64,000 bases of DNA from Ilumatobacteraceae bacterium (GCA_021299715.1 JAJTEL010000001.1:207039-271038), one strand, 5' to 3'. Shown: positions 35,515 to 44,661, counted from the first letter of the stretch. The notes: a model not told the origin generated them from the letters alone. Numbers and translations: made by a program.

Positions 35515-35859
35515 ATGGCCACCACCATCGATCCACTTCTCCTCGGAGCACCTAGCTACTCAGCCCGTCAGGCCCGCCCTCGCCCCAGCGAGGCAACCTT
35601 CCGCCGTCGTCGCCGCGTTGTGGGTGCAACCCTCATCTTTGCGGTGGCTTCAGTGGTCATCACCTCTGGTGCCTTCGCATCAAACCCATCGCCCGAAGAT
35701 CAAGTCATTCCTCGCACGGTTGTTGCCAAAAGCGGCGACACATTGTGGGACATCGCACGCACCATTGTTCCCACAGGAAGCGTTGCCGATCTGGTCAGTG
35801 AAATGGTTCGCCTGAATGGCGCTCGCATCGAACCTGGCCAAATCATTCGCATTCCCTAG
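35515..35859 (+). CDS. LysM cell-envelope protein, SOS-linked (ChiZ/YneA-like)
   Basis: A 114-aa protein: basic stretch RRRRR, one transmembrane segment (about residues 36-57) and a C-terminal LysM domain (about 68-114: VVAKSGDTLWDIA ... LNGARIEPGQIIRIP) that would bind peptidoglycan outside. Position divergent from lexA, shared SOS boxes and nrdR downstream match the lexA-Rv2719c(chiZ)-nrdR locus of mycobacteria and the lexA-yneA pair of Bacillus, whose products arrest division in the SOS response. The division-inhibitor role is inferred. Confidence 0.85.
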   Translation: MATTIDPLLLGAPSYSARQARPRPSEATFRRRRRVVGATLIFAVASVVITSGAFASNPSPEDQVIPRTVVAKSGDTLWDIARTIVPTGSVADLVSEMVRLNGARIEPGQIIRIP

Positions 35860-35940
35860 TTCCCCGTGTGGGGCCGGGTCAGAAAGTTTTTGTCGCAAAC
35901 TGACAGAAAGTTAAACGCGGGTCATTTATAGTCACATTTC

Positions 35941-36399
35941 GTGCATTGCCCCGTTTGCCGCCACGACGACACGAAAGTGATCGACTCTCGGTCTGCCGAG
36001 GATGGCTCGGCAATTCGTCGTCGCCGTGCCTGTCCAGAGTGCACATACCGCTTCACCACGTACGAGCGGTTAGAGAGCGTGCCTCTCATGGTGTCGAAGC
36101 GCTCAGGTGGTCGGGAGCCATTTGATCGCGCCAAAGTTGTGTTCGGCGTGCGTTCTGCCTGCAAAGGCCGCCCCGTGAACGATGAGCAAATAGATGCTCT
36201 GGCCGAGATGGTCGAAGACGATATGCGTCTGGCTCAAGTGGCCGGAACAGAAATCACGTCGTCCACCGTGGGTCATGCAGTTCTCGAACGTCTTCGCGAT
36301 TTAGACAAAGTTGCCTATGTGCGCTTTGCCAGCGTGTACAAGAACTTCGACGATACGTCGGACTTCAGTCGCGAACTTGCGTTGCTGAAGCAGTCGTAG
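35941..36399 (+). CDS. nrdR: Transcriptional repressor NrdR
   Basis: NrdR senses ATP/dATP and represses ribonucleotide reductase genes. It has 152 aa. The N-terminal zinc ribbon has MHCPVC and ACPEC with RRRR between, followed by an ATP-cone (VSKRSGGREPFDRAKVVFGV). GTG start with -10 TATAGT 8 nt upstream. Its target sites are visible before nrdJ at 39.6 kb. It overlaps the RibD-like gene tail-to-tail by 35 bp. Confidence 0.95.
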   Translation: MHCPVCRHDDTKVIDSRSAEDGSAIRRRRACPECTYRFTTYERLESVPLMVSKRSGGREPFDRAKVVFGVRSACKGRPVNDEQIDALAEMVEDDMRLAQVAGTEITSSTVGHAVLERLRDLDKVAYVRFASVYKNFDDTSDFSRELALLKQS

Positions 36400-36970
36400 A
36401 ACGCACGTAACGAACAAACGCAAAGTTGTCGCGTTGTTCTATTGATGAAAGCGCAAACCTTCGTAGTGCATGTGGCGCTAAAGACAATGATGGCCCACGT
36501 GCGCCAACAAGCTTTGGTGACAGCGTGATGTTTAATGCATCCACCAGATCTGCGTCGAGAAGCGCGGCATTCAACTGCGGCCCACCTTCAACGTGAACAA
36601 TTCCTGCGGGAAGTTGCTGAATGACTGAAGCAAAGTCGACAGTGCCCACTCCCGCGCGAATGCTGTCAACCGGAACCTGTGGTGCATCTGTGGTGGTCAC
36701 CACAAAGCCAGCACCCGACGCGAACAATGGCGATTCAAAATTCAGGGCACACGACGCAGTGACAACGCCAATGCGAAGCCCCGGCGCCGACGGTGGGCCG
36801 TAGTTTTCGAGGCGAGCCGTACCAGCACCCACCAACACCACCGAGGCTGACGCACGCAGGTGAAGAAGTCTGGCTTGGTCGGCCGGACCACCAAGAGGAC
36901 GAGAGCGACCCTGAACATCGATAGCGCCGTCTGGTGTGGTGATCATGCACACCTCGACACTGCGTTCCAT
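36365..36970 (-). CDS. RibD C-terminal-type reductase
   Basis: A 201-aa protein of the RibD_C / dihydrofolate-reductase-like fold that reduces aminopyrimidine intermediates of riboflavin or deazaflavin synthesis. It has MITTPDGAIDVQGRSRPLGG at the N-terminus, a VLVGAGTARLENYGPP core and VEGGPQLNAALL near the NADPH site. No deaminase domain. ATG 36970 is chosen since the longer form adds a Cys/His-rich chance tail. No other riboflavin genes lie near, so the exact substrate is open. Confidence 0.8.
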   Translation of the reverse strand: MERSVEVCMITTPDGAIDVQGRSRPLGGPADQARLLHLRASASVVLVGAGTARLENYGPPSAPGLRIGVVTASCALNFESPLFASGAGFVVTTTDAPQVPVDSIRAGVGTVDFASVIQQLPAGIVHVEGGPQLNAALLDADLVDALNITLSPKLVGARGPSLSLAPHALRRFALSSIEQRDNFAFVRYVRSTTASATQVRD

Positions 36971-37026
36971 GTGGTCAGTGTACGAACACTGATGACGACA
37001 GCACGCTGGCGTGGCAGAGTGAAGGC

Positions 37027-39282
37027 ATGAGTGACACCGCAAATCGCACCGTTTTTCGTACATGTCCGCTGTGTGAGGCCACGTGTGGTCTCGAGATTAC
37101 GGTGAACCCGCAAGAACAAGTGGTGCGCATCCGCGGTGATCAGAAAGACGTCTTCAGTCACGGATTTATTTGTCCGAAGGGAAGCACACTGAAGCAATTG
37201 CATGAAGACCCCGATCGTCTTCGTGCGCCACTAGTGAAACGTAATGGCGTACATGTTGAAGTGACATGGGACGAAGCGTGGCGCGAAGTAGAGCGCGGAT
37301 TTACCGACGTCATTGCACGTCATGGTCGCGGTGCGCTCTCTGCTTACTTGGGAAACCCGAACGCGCACAACTTGGGACCACAGATGTACACCAGTGCCAT
37401 GTTGAAGTCCATGGGGTCGCGCAATATCTTCAGCGCGTCGTCTGTTGATCAGGTGCCCATGCACGTTGCTGGTGGCTACATGTTCGGAACTGCACAAAGC
37501 ATTCCTGTGCCCGATCTTGATCACACTGATTATTTGTTGATGCTGGGCGCGAACCCGTACGCATCAAACGGCAGTCTGTGTACCGCTCCCGATTATCCGG
37601 GTCGTATTCAGGCCATTCGCGCACGCGGCGGAAAAGTTGTTGTCGTTGATCCACGTCGCACAAAAACTGCAGAAGAATCCGACGAATGGGTGTCGATTCG
37701 TCCGGGCACCGATGGTCTTTTTATGTCGGCACTTCTTCATGTGATGTTCGCCGAAGGAATTGCAAAGGTTGAACCCCGCATTGCATCGTTGGCAAATGGC
37801 CTTGACGAATTGAAGGCTGCCGTCGCACCGTTCTCGCCATCGGCTGTTACTGCGATGACAGGAATTCCTGAAGACGTCATCGTTCGTATTGCGCGCGAAC
37901 TGTGTGCAGCACCAACATCTGCTGTGTACGGCCGCATTGGTGTGAACACCGTGTCGTTCGGAACAACAAACGCATGGCTGGTGAATGTTCTAAACATTGT
38001 CACGGGCAACTTCGACAAGCGCGGTGGAGCCATGTTGACAACGCCCCTTGCTGGAAGTGCCACAACGCGCGGAACCGCAGGAAAAGGTAAAGGATTCGCC
38101 ACGGGGCGCGGCCACAGTCGCGTCAGCAACAAACCTGAAGTTCTCGGCGAATATCCCGTTGCCGTGCTTGCAGAAGAAATGTTGACTCCGGGTGAGAATC
38201 AAATTCGAGCTGCCATCACTGTGGGAGGAAACCCCGTGATGTCGACGCCACATTCACATCAATTAGATACTGCTTTCGCTGGTCTTGAGTTCATGGTGTC
38301 AGTCGATATCTACTTGAACGAAACAACACGTCACGCAGATGTGATTCTGCCGTCGCCATCGGCGCTTGAGAAAGATCATTACGACCTTGGGTTGTATACC
38401 TATGCAGTTCGTAACGTTGGTAACTACAGCCAACCTGTGTTAAAGAAAAGCGACGATCAACCAGACGAATGGGAAATTCTTCTGAAGCTTGCCGGCATCC
38501 TGCAAGGTCTTGGTGCAGAGTGCGATGTTGCTGTCATCGACGACAACATCATTGCTGCTGCTGTGACGTCCGCAGTCGCAAATTCTTCATCACCAATTTC
38601 TGGTCGCGATGCCGATGAGATTCTCGAACTGTTGTCGAAAGACGGCCGACGCGGAACTGCGCGCATGCTTGATTTCATGTTGCAAGTTGGCCCATACGGC
38701 GCTGCATTCGGAACAAACGCAAACGGAATCTCGCTTGATGTGATGTTGGCAAATCCACACGGCGTTGACATGGGTCCACTTGAACCGCGTTTCCCTGAAG
38801 CACTTCGCACACCGTCTGGTCGTATTGAAGTGTCGCCACCACAACTCATGGAAGACATGAAACGTTTGTATGCATCACTGTCGACGCCACAAAGCGACAT
38901 GGTGTTAGTGGGTCGGCGTGAATTGAAATCAAACAATTCATGGATGCACAACATCAAAGTGCTAACAAAAGGATCTTTGTCGTGCACGGCGCATGTGCAT
39001 CCACATGACGCACAACGTTTTGGTTTGTCCGAAGGCTCCGTTGTTCGCATCACAAGCCGTGTCGGTTCTATTGATGTACCGGTAGAGATCACCGATGCAG
39101 TGCGCCAAGGTGTAGTCAGCGTGCCTCACGGCTGGGGTCACGGCGTTCCCGGAACCCGAATGGGTGTGGCGGCTGAAAAGGCTGGGGTGAACTCAAATAT
39201 CCTCACCGACGACAAAGAAATTGACCCTTTGTCGGGCAATGCGGTGCTGAATGCCATCCCTGTGACGCTGGCGGCCGTCTAA
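37027..39282 (+). CDS. Molybdopterin oxidoreductase, 4Fe-4S
   Basis: A 751-aa member of the DMSO-reductase superfamily. The N-terminal 4Fe-4S motif is CPLCEATCGLEI with the fourth Cys in FICPKGS. The cofactor-binding region follows with VDQVPMHVAGG and LGANPYASNG, and a C-terminal dinucleotide-binding domain starts near residue 610. No Tat signal is seen, so it is likely cytosolic. The substrate is unknown; no partner subunits are adjacent. Its molybdenum supply could come from modABC at 60-62 kb. Confidence 0.88.
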   Translation: MSDTANRTVFRTCPLCEATCGLEITVNPQEQVVRIRGDQKDVFSHGFICPKGSTLKQLHEDPDRLRAPLVKRNGVHVEVTWDEAWREVERGFTDVIARHGRGALSAYLGNPNAHNLGPQMYTSAMLKSMGSRNIFSASSVDQVPMHVAGGYMFGTAQSIPVPDLDHTDYLLMLGANPYASNGSLCTAPDYPGRIQAIRARGGKVVVVDPRRTKTAEESDEWVSIRPGTDGLFMSALLHVMFAEGIAKVEPRIASLANGLDELKAAVAPFSPSAVTAMTGIPEDVIVRIARELCAAPTSAVYGRIGVNTVSFGTTNAWLVNVLNIVTGNFDKRGGAMLTTPLAGSATTRGTAGKGKGFATGRGHSRVSNKPEVLGEYPVAVLAEEMLTPGENQIRAAITVGGNPVMSTPHSHQLDTAFAGLEFMVSVDIYLNETTRHADVILPSPSALEKDHYDLGLYTYAVRNVGNYSQPVLKKSDDQPDEWEILLKLAGILQGLGAECDVAVIDDNIIAAAVTSAVANSSSPISGRDADEILELLSKDGRRGTARMLDFMLQVGPYGAAFGTNANGISLDVMLANPHGVDMGPLEPRFPEALRTPSGRIEVSPPQLMEDMKRLYASLSTPQSDMVLVGRRELKSNNSWMHNIKVLTKGSLSCTAHVHPHDAQRFGLSEGSVVRITSRVGSIDVPVEITDAVRQGVVSVPHGWGHGVPGTRMGVAAEKAGVNSNILTDDKEIDPLSGNAVLNAIPVTLAAV

Positions 39283-39569
39283 CCCGCCTACGGGGCGCTG
39301 GTTGTCCCCAGAAGGGGCGGGGTTCTCCACAGGTCGCCCACAACGCAATCCACTGAAAAACATTGGGTTTCCCCAGAAAAAAACTTCAATTCACATGGAT
39401 GTCCACTTCCAATCCACAGGGAAGTGGCCGTATGTTCAGGGGGTAGTCGGCAGCGGTACCAGACCATCGGATGAGGGGGGAAACAAGGTTCGAACCCGGG
39501 GCCGGGCGGTCCCGTGACCTGGTGGAATGGGCCGCAGCCGCGCTACGCAAAAGAATTTCGTGAGGGTCG
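39283..39569. other. Non-coding stretch upstream of nrdJ
   Basis: About 290 bp without a credible gene. It holds a hairpin CCACTTCC/GGAAGTGG (39403-39427) that may end the molybdopterin gene, a 10-bp palindrome GGTTCGAACC (39487-39496) and G/C-rich runs. I see no B12-riboswitch consensus and no tRNA. Short frames here lack codon bias and start signals. Confidence 0.5.
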
Positions 39570-39658
39570 TTGACAAAGGTGTAACTACAGTGCTGTAATC
39601 TCACAACCTCTTGTGGGTTACTCGCAAAAGGGGGAGGGTTACCCACTACATCTTGTGG
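39570..39658 (+). promoter_or_regulatory. nrdJ promoter with two NrdR boxes
   Basis: -35 TTGACA (39570-39575), 18-bp spacer, extended -10 TGCTGTAAT (39591-39599). NrdR-type boxes fit CwA-N4-TwG: TCACAACCTCTTGTGG (39601-39616), overlapping the start site, and CCACTACATCTTGTGG (39643-39658). Their starts are 42 bp apart, four helical turns, as expected for cooperative NrdR binding. Confidence 0.82.
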
Positions 39659-39724
39659 TAGGGGTGTCTCTCCCGCCACATATCGGTCGTCCGACCACCA
39701 AAATCACGCTTAGTAGGAGAAATC

Positions 39725-42568
39725 ATGTCACTCGCACCAGATCGCTTGTCCATCGGCATCGGCCGATTCTTTACAACACCGGGTGTTCACCCATATGACG
39801 AAGTGGCATGGGAAAAGCGCGACTCGCGCATCACCAACTGGCGCGACGGCTCCGTTGCATTCGAACAGCTCGATGTTGAGTTCCCCGTTTCGTGGTCGCT
39901 CAACTCCACCAACATCGTTGCTCAGAAGTACTTCCGTGGAACTCCCGGAACACCAGAGCGTGAGGGCAGTATGCGACAGGTCATCGACCGCGTTGCCGAC
40001 ACCATCACAACGTGGGGTATCGAAGGCGGCTACTTCGTTGACAACGAAGAAGCAGAAGCATTCCGTGCGGAACTGAAGTTCATCCTTGTCACTCAGCGTG
40101 CAGCGTTCAACAGTCCCGTGTGGTTCAACATTGGTGTGAAGGGTGTTCCACAGCAGGCGAGTGCGTGTTTCATTCTTTCCGTTGAAGACAAGATGAATGC
40201 CATTTTGAACTGGTACCGAGAAGAAGGCGTGATCTTCAAGGGTGGTTCGGGCTCCGGAATTAACTTGTCAAAGATTCGTTCCAGCTACGAAAACTTGGAA
40301 GGTGGCGGAACCGCTTCTGGCCCCGTGTCATTCATGCGTGGTGCCGACGCATCTGCCGGAACCATCAAGTCGGGCGGCAAGACTCGTCGCGCAGCAAAGA
40401 TGGTCATTCTTAACGCCGACCACCCAGACGTTGAAGAGTTCATCTGGTGCAAGGTGAAAGAAGAGCGCAAGGCTCGCGTGTTGCGCGACGCAGGCTTCGA
40501 CATGGATCTCGACGGTGCCGACTCGTTCAGCGTGCAGTACCAAAACGCAAACAACTCTGTTCGTGTTACCGATGAGTTCATGAAAGCTGTTGAAGAAGAT
40601 CGCGATTGGAACCTCAACGCAGTCACCGATGGCACACCTGTGCGCACCATTCGTGCACGCGACTTGTGGCGTCAAATTGCAGAGGCTGCATGGGAATGTG
40701 CAGACCCTGGTCTTCAGTTCGACACCACCATCAACAAGTGGCACACCGCTCATGCAACAGGCCGCATCAACGGTTCTAACCCATGTTCTGAATACATGCA
40801 CATCGACAACTCGGCATGCAACTTGTCATCGTTGAACTTGTTGAAGTTCCTCGACGACAACGACCGTTTCGATGTCGAGGCATACCGCCATGCAATTGAA
40901 GTCATGTTCACTGCTCAGGAAATCCTCGTTGGTCGTGCCGACTATCCAACAGAGCCCATCGGTGAGAACAGCCGTAAGTTCCGTCAGCTTGGTCTTGGTT
41001 ATGCAAACCTCGGTGCACTTCTCATGGCACTTGGCTATGCATACGACTCCGAAGGTGGTCGTGCATGGGCAGCAGCACTTACTTCACTCATGACGGGTCA
41101 CGCGTATGCAACAAGCGCTCGCACTGCAAGCCGCATGGGACCATTCGCTGGATTTGCAGAGAACGAGAAGTACATGTTGAACGTGTTGCGCATGCACCGT
41201 GACGCACATGGCGAAATTGAAAACTCCAGCGAAGTACAAGGTGACTTGCTTGTTGCTGGTCGTGAATCGTGGGAAGCCGCCGTTCGTGACGGAGAGGAAT
41301 ACGGCGTGCGCAACTCGCAGGCCACCGTTCTTGCTCCCACCGGAACAATCGGTCTCATGATGGACTGTGACACCACTGGTGTTGAGCCAGACCTTGGCCT
41401 GGTGAAGTTCAAGAAGATGGTCGGTGGCGGCTCAATGAGCATCGTCAACCAAACCATTCCTCGTGCACTTCGTCGCTTGGGTTACAACACTCAGCAAATC
41501 GACGACATCGTTGCCTACATCGACGTCAACAAGTCCATCATTGGTGCTCCACACCTCGAGGCAAATCACGTGTCTGTGTTCGCGTGCTCCATGGGCGACA
41601 ACGTCATTCACTACGAAGGCCACGTTCGCATGATGGGCGCTGTGCAGCCATTCTTGTCCGGTGCAATTTCAAAGACCGTCAACATGCCTGAAGAAGCAAG
41701 CATCGAAGACATCGAAGAGTTGCACATGTTGTCGTGGAAGCTTGGCATCAAGGCAGTTGCCATCTATCGCGACAACTGCAAGGTAGGCCAGCCACTCAGC
41801 ACTGCGAAGAAGGACGGCGAGAGCACCGATTCTTCCGACACCGTTGAAGCAGCAACACAAGTTGTTGAGCGCGTTGTTGAAAAGATCGTCACGCAGCCGG
41901 TTCGTCAGAAGTTGCCACGTTCACGTCGTGGACGCACCTTCGAATTCCGCGTTGCAGATTGCAAGGGATTTGCAAACATCGGTGAATACGACGATGGTCG
42001 CCCAGGCGAACTCTTCCTCACCGTGTCAAAGCAGGGTTCCACCTTGTCGGGCATCATGGATGCATTCGCAAAGTCCATCTCGTACGGTCTTCAGTACGGC
42101 GTGCCCTTGCGTGCATTTGTTGAAGCGTTCACCAACATGCGTTTCGAACCAGCAGGTATGACAGACGATCCAGACATCCGTATTGCATCGTCCATCATGG
42201 ACTACTTGTTCCGTCGCCTCGCTTTGGAATACATGACCTACGACGAGCGTGCAGAACTCGGCATCTTCAGCCGCGACGAGCGCATTCAGCCAACACTTCC
42301 CGGTGTTGTTGAAGAGGTCATCGAAAGCAACAACGGATCAGAAATGGCAACCGACGTGAAGTCAGTGCCATCTGCATCAGAGTTGGTCACACAGATTGAG
42401 TTGGGAATTGCCCCCACCGCTCCAGTGTCTGATCACTCAGCGCCAGAAGGCATGAAGCGTCCCGCACACAGCGATGCACCAATGTGCATGCTCTGCGGTG
42501 TGCAGATGCAGCGTGCAGGTTCCTGCCACGCATGCCCATCATGCGGTAGCACCAGCGGCTGCAGCTGA
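39725..42568 (+). CDS. nrdJ: Vitamin B12-dependent ribonucleotide reductase (class II)
   Basis: A 947-aa adenosylcobalamin-dependent reductase that makes dNTPs without oxygen need. It has FNSPVWFNIG, the redox Cys in QQASACFILSVED, the active-site NPCSEYMHIDNSACNLSSL and a C-terminal Cys-rich tail (CMLCG, CHACPSCGSTSGCS) that re-reduces the active site. AGGAGA precedes the ATG. Regulated by NrdR through two upstream boxes. No class I genes are in the window. Confidence 0.96.
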   Translation: MSLAPDRLSIGIGRFFTTPGVHPYDEVAWEKRDSRITNWRDGSVAFEQLDVEFPVSWSLNSTNIVAQKYFRGTPGTPEREGSMRQVIDRVADTITTWGIEGGYFVDNEEAEAFRAELKFILVTQRAAFNSPVWFNIGVKGVPQQASACFILSVEDKMNAILNWYREEGVIFKGGSGSGINLSKIRSSYENLEGGGTASGPVSFMRGADASAGTIKSGGKTRRAAKMVILNADHPDVEEFIWCKVKEERKARVLRDAGFDMDLDGADSFSVQYQNANNSVRVTDEFMKAVEEDRDWNLNAVTDGTPVRTIRARDLWRQIAEAAWECADPGLQFDTTINKWHTAHATGRINGSNPCSEYMHIDNSACNLSSLNLLKFLDDNDRFDVEAYRHAIEVMFTAQEILVGRADYPTEPIGENSRKFRQLGLGYANLGALLMALGYAYDSEGGRAWAAALTSLMTGHAYATSARTASRMGPFAGFAENEKYMLNVLRMHRDAHGEIENSSEVQGDLLVAGRESWEAAVRDGEEYGVRNSQATVLAPTGTIGLMMDCDTTGVEPDLGLVKFKKMVGGGSMSIVNQTIPRALRRLGYNTQQIDDIVAYIDVNKSIIGAPHLEANHVSVFACSMGDNVIHYEGHVRMMGAVQPFLSGAISKTVNMPEEASIEDIEELHMLSWKLGIKAVAIYRDNCKVGQPLSTAKKDGESTDSSDTVEAATQVVERVVEKIVTQPVRQKLPRSRRGRTFEFRVADCKGFANIGEYDDGRPGELFLTVSKQGSTLSGIMDAFAKSISYGLQYGVPLRAFVEAFTNMRFEPAGMTDDPDIRIASSIMDYLFRRLALEYMTYDERAELGIFSRDERIQPTLPGVVEEVIESNNGSEMATDVKSVPSASELVTQIELGIAPTAPVSDHSAPEGMKRPAHSDAPMCMLCGVQMQRAGSCHACPSCGSTSGCS

Positions 42569-42574
42569 TTAGTT

Positions 42575-42634
42575 GCGACGCGTGCGTCGCTTTAACGAAC
42601 AGGATGAACCGGTGTTCCGAAAGGGACATCGGTT
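42575..42634 (+). terminator. Tandem terminators after nrdJ
   Basis: First hairpin GCGACG/CGTCGC (42575-42590) followed by TTT. The second (42607-42634) has a 12-bp stem with two G-T pairs, a GAAA tetraloop and the T-rich tail CGTTCTTTT, a convincing intrinsic terminator. It shows that the next gene starts after it, at 42672. Confidence 0.82.
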
Positions 42635-42671
42635 CGTTCTTTTCTCGGACGCAGTTCGTTACGTTGACCAT

Positions 42672-43136
42672 ATGGTGACCGCATCCTTTCCCTCCGTTTC
42701 CCATGCAGACCGCCTCGCTAAGTGGTCGCTGATGACCTTGGTCGGAATACCCGTCGGACTTGTGTTCTTAACGTTTTGGGCCGTGTGGGTTGACACCAGT
42801 CCAACGCTGAGCGACGACGAGCGGATACGCGGATGGGAGACAGTGGTTCGCGAACTGCCAGCGACCTTGTTTCTACTTGGGGTGGTGTTTGTGGGAATGG
42901 CTCTTGCGGTGCGTGGGGGTCGCCATGGCGCCATCACCGCAGCGCTGAGGGCCATCTGGTTTCATGGTGCCGCTCTATTCTTCGTTCTACTCGTTGTCAT
43001 GAACGGAAGTGCTGAAAACATCATGACCACAAGGCCCGCAATAGTGAAGTGGCTCATGTTCCCTTCGCAGATTGTCCTCGTTGCTCTTGTGGTGCTCGCG
43101 GCACGAAAAATGACAGTGTCACGTGATCAACACTGA
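42672..43136 (+). CDS. Small multi-pass membrane protein, unknown
   Basis: A 154-aa protein with four hydrophobic segments (about residues 17-38, 60-80, 92-112 and 126-146) and polar ends. ATG 42672 is chosen because the longer frame from 42573 runs through the nrdJ terminators, and TACGTT lies 6 nt before this ATG like other leaderless promoters here. No family recognised. About 200 bp without a gene follows. Confidence 0.7.
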   Translation: MVTASFPSVSHADRLAKWSLMTLVGIPVGLVFLTFWAVWVDTSPTLSDDERIRGWETVVRELPATLFLLGVVFVGMALAVRGGRHGAITAALRAIWFHGAALFFVLLVVMNGSAENIMTTRPAIVKWLMFPSQIVLVALVVLAARKMTVSRDQH

Positions 43137-43334
43137 TTAACAGATCACTGGTTTAACTTGGTGGGGCTCAAGCCGAAAGCATGATTTGGCAATCTATGTA
43201 AGAGCACAAGGCGAGATTGGGTGCTCGTTGGCGTCGTCTCGGCTCACATGAGTGAATCAATCTCGGATGCTTCGCTGCGCTAATAGTTCGGATACACGTA
43301 CTTGTGGTCATTGTCGGTGGGTTAGTTTGTGGCA

Positions 43335-44120
43335 ATGGAAGTCAATGGCTACAAGATTGAACCAGGCGCGGATTTAGAAGGCGCAAATCTGCGAGGCGCA
43401 AATCTGCGAGGCGCAAATCTGCGAGGCGCAAACCTTACTTGTGCGAATTTAAGCGGTACGGATTACTTGATTGCAGGATCTCCATGGTTAGGGGTGAAGC
43501 CGGACAGCGTGGTCATTGATGGCGCAGACCTCTCTGGCGCAAATCTAGAAGGCGCAAACCTGATGGAAGCAAGCCTCTCAACTGTCAACCTGACTGAAGC
43601 GAACTTAACGGATGCACATCTAGTTGGCGCTCACCTTTATCGTGCAAACCTTGAAGGCGCAAATGTAGGTGGAGCGAACTTTATGTCTGCGATCCTGAGT
43701 GATGCAAACCTTGCGGGAGTAGACCTGACGACTGCAGATTTATGGGGTACAAATCTTTCTCGAGCGAATCTTGTGGGCGTGAACCTGCGTGGCGCAGAGT
43801 TGGGGGGTTTAAGAGATGAGAGAGGACTTGATGCAAACCTGTCTGGTGCAAATTTGGAAAACGCGAATCTTGAAGGCGCAATATTGAAGAGAGCAGACCT
43901 AGGTGGCGCATGCCTGCGTGGCGCCAACCTTTCTGGCGCAAATCTGCGTGGCGCGAATCTGTCTGGAGCAAATTTGGAAAACGCGAATCTTGAAGCCGCG
44001 AACCTGAATAACGCGAATCTGACAGGGGCGAATCTGTATGAGGCAAATCTGACTCGTACAAACAAAAGAGGAGCAGACCTTTCTGGCGCAACCATGCCAG
44101 ACGGTTCGCTTAACGACTAG
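43335..44120 (+). CDS. Pentapeptide-repeat protein
   Basis: A 261-aa protein built almost wholly of A(N/D)L-type pentapeptides, which fold as a right-handed quadrilateral beta helix. It begins [19 protein letters not shown] and ends [11 protein letters not shown] break at residues about 40-58 ([19 protein letters not shown]) and a second at about 155-162 interrupt the helix. ATG 43335 matches the start of the paralogue downstream; a GTG at 43329 is also in frame. No signal peptide. Function unknown; some such proteins mimic DNA and shield gyrase. Confidence 0.85.
   Translation: MEVNGYKIEPGADLEGANLRGANLRGANLRGANLTCANLSGTDYLIAGSPWLGVKPDSVVIDGADLSGANLEGANLMEASLSTVNLTEANLTDAHLVGAHLYRANLEGANVGGANFMSAILSDANLAGVDLTTADLWGTNLSRANLVGVNLRGAELGGLRDERGLDANLSGANLENANLEGAILKRADLGGACLRGANLSGANLRGANLSGANLENANLEAANLNNANLTGANLYEANLTRTNKRGADLSGATMPDGSLND
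43381..43425 (+). repeat. Three perfect 15-bp tandem repeats inside the pentapeptide gene
   Basis: The unit GCGCAAATCTGCGAG occurs three times without change, adding in-frame RGANL pentapeptides. Identical copies suggest recent slippage expansion. A second, longer near-identical pair lies at about 43850-43890 and 43970-44005. Confidence 0.9.
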
Positions 44121-44168
44121 CTCGATTGCTCGTGTTTCTAGTTGCTATTGACGGGTGAGTGTGTGTCG

Positions 44169-44516
44169 ATGGAAGTAAACGGATACTCCATTTTCCCTTT
44201 TGCAAACTTGTTTGCCGCAAATCTTCGAGAAGTAAATCTCTCGAAAGCCAACTTGACAGGTGCAGTGCTTGCTGGAGCGGACTTGACTCGCGCAAACTTA
44301 ATCGCCGTGAATCTGACTCGTGCAGACTTACGGTATGCCAGCCTCCATAATGCTGACTTGACGGGCGCAAATCTTTCCTATGCAAATCTGACAGGAGCAG
44401 ACCTGACAGGTGCATATCTAATTGATGCAAATCTTGAAGGCGCTTATCTGGCTGGCGCCGGTCTTTGGGCTGCAAATCTCACTGGTGCAACTATGCCCAA
44501 AGATTGGATCAATTGA
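44169..44516 (+). CDS. Pentapeptide-repeat protein, shorter paralogue
   Basis: A 115-aa protein of A(N/D)L pentapeptides, starting MEVNGYSIFPFANLFAANL and ending ATMPKDWIN. The MEVNGY start and ATMP end are shared with the upstream gene, so the two are paralogues, 48 bp apart. ATG 44169 is chosen on that basis. A strong terminator follows. Function unknown. Confidence 0.82.
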   Translation: MEVNGYSIFPFANLFAANLREVNLSKANLTGAVLAGADLTRANLIAVNLTRADLRYASLHNADLTGANLSYANLTGADLTGAYLIDANLEGAYLAGAGLWAANLTGATMPKDWIN

Positions 44517-44584
44517 CGCTGGTCGGAACTCGGATTTAAAACATGGCTGATTCAACGCGGTTCAGGCCGCTCCAGTAATTAATG

Positions 44585-44612
44585 AAGGTCCGGGGTATCT
44601 GCCCCGGACCTT
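44585..44612 (+). terminator. Intrinsic terminator after pentapeptide genes
   Basis: AAGGTCCGGGG (44585-44595) pairs with CCCCGGACCTT (44602-44612), an 11-bp perfect stem with a 6-nt loop, then TTGTTATG. The symmetric A/T flanks allow function on either strand. Confidence 0.85.
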
Positions 44613-44635
44613 TGTTATGTCCGTGTGGGCTCCTG

Positions 44636-44655
44636 TAAGTCAGGTGACTTAGTAT
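44636..44655 (+). promoter_or_regulatory. Promoter and TetR-type operator of the sulfatase operon
   Basis: TAAGTCAGGTGACTTA (44636-44651) is a perfect 16-bp palindrome. The -10 TAGTAT (44650-44655) overlaps its right end and sits 6 nt before the ATG of the tetR gene, so the mRNA is probably leaderless and the repressor would block its own promoter. Confidence 0.75.
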
Positions 44656-44661
44656 TCGGGA

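Noticed and set aside
39481..39510. tRNA-like T-arm GGTTCGAACC
   Set aside because: No matching acceptor, anticodon or D-arm around it.
39302..39679. Short frames on both strands upstream of nrdJ
   Set aside because: They lack start signals and overlap the promoter and NrdR boxes of nrdJ.
39283..39724. Cobalamin riboswitch upstream of nrdJ
   Set aside because: I could not find the B12-box consensus or its conserved core; NrdR boxes explain the regulation better.
42573..42671. Longer start of the membrane protein after nrdJ
   Set aside because: The extension passes through two terminator hairpins.
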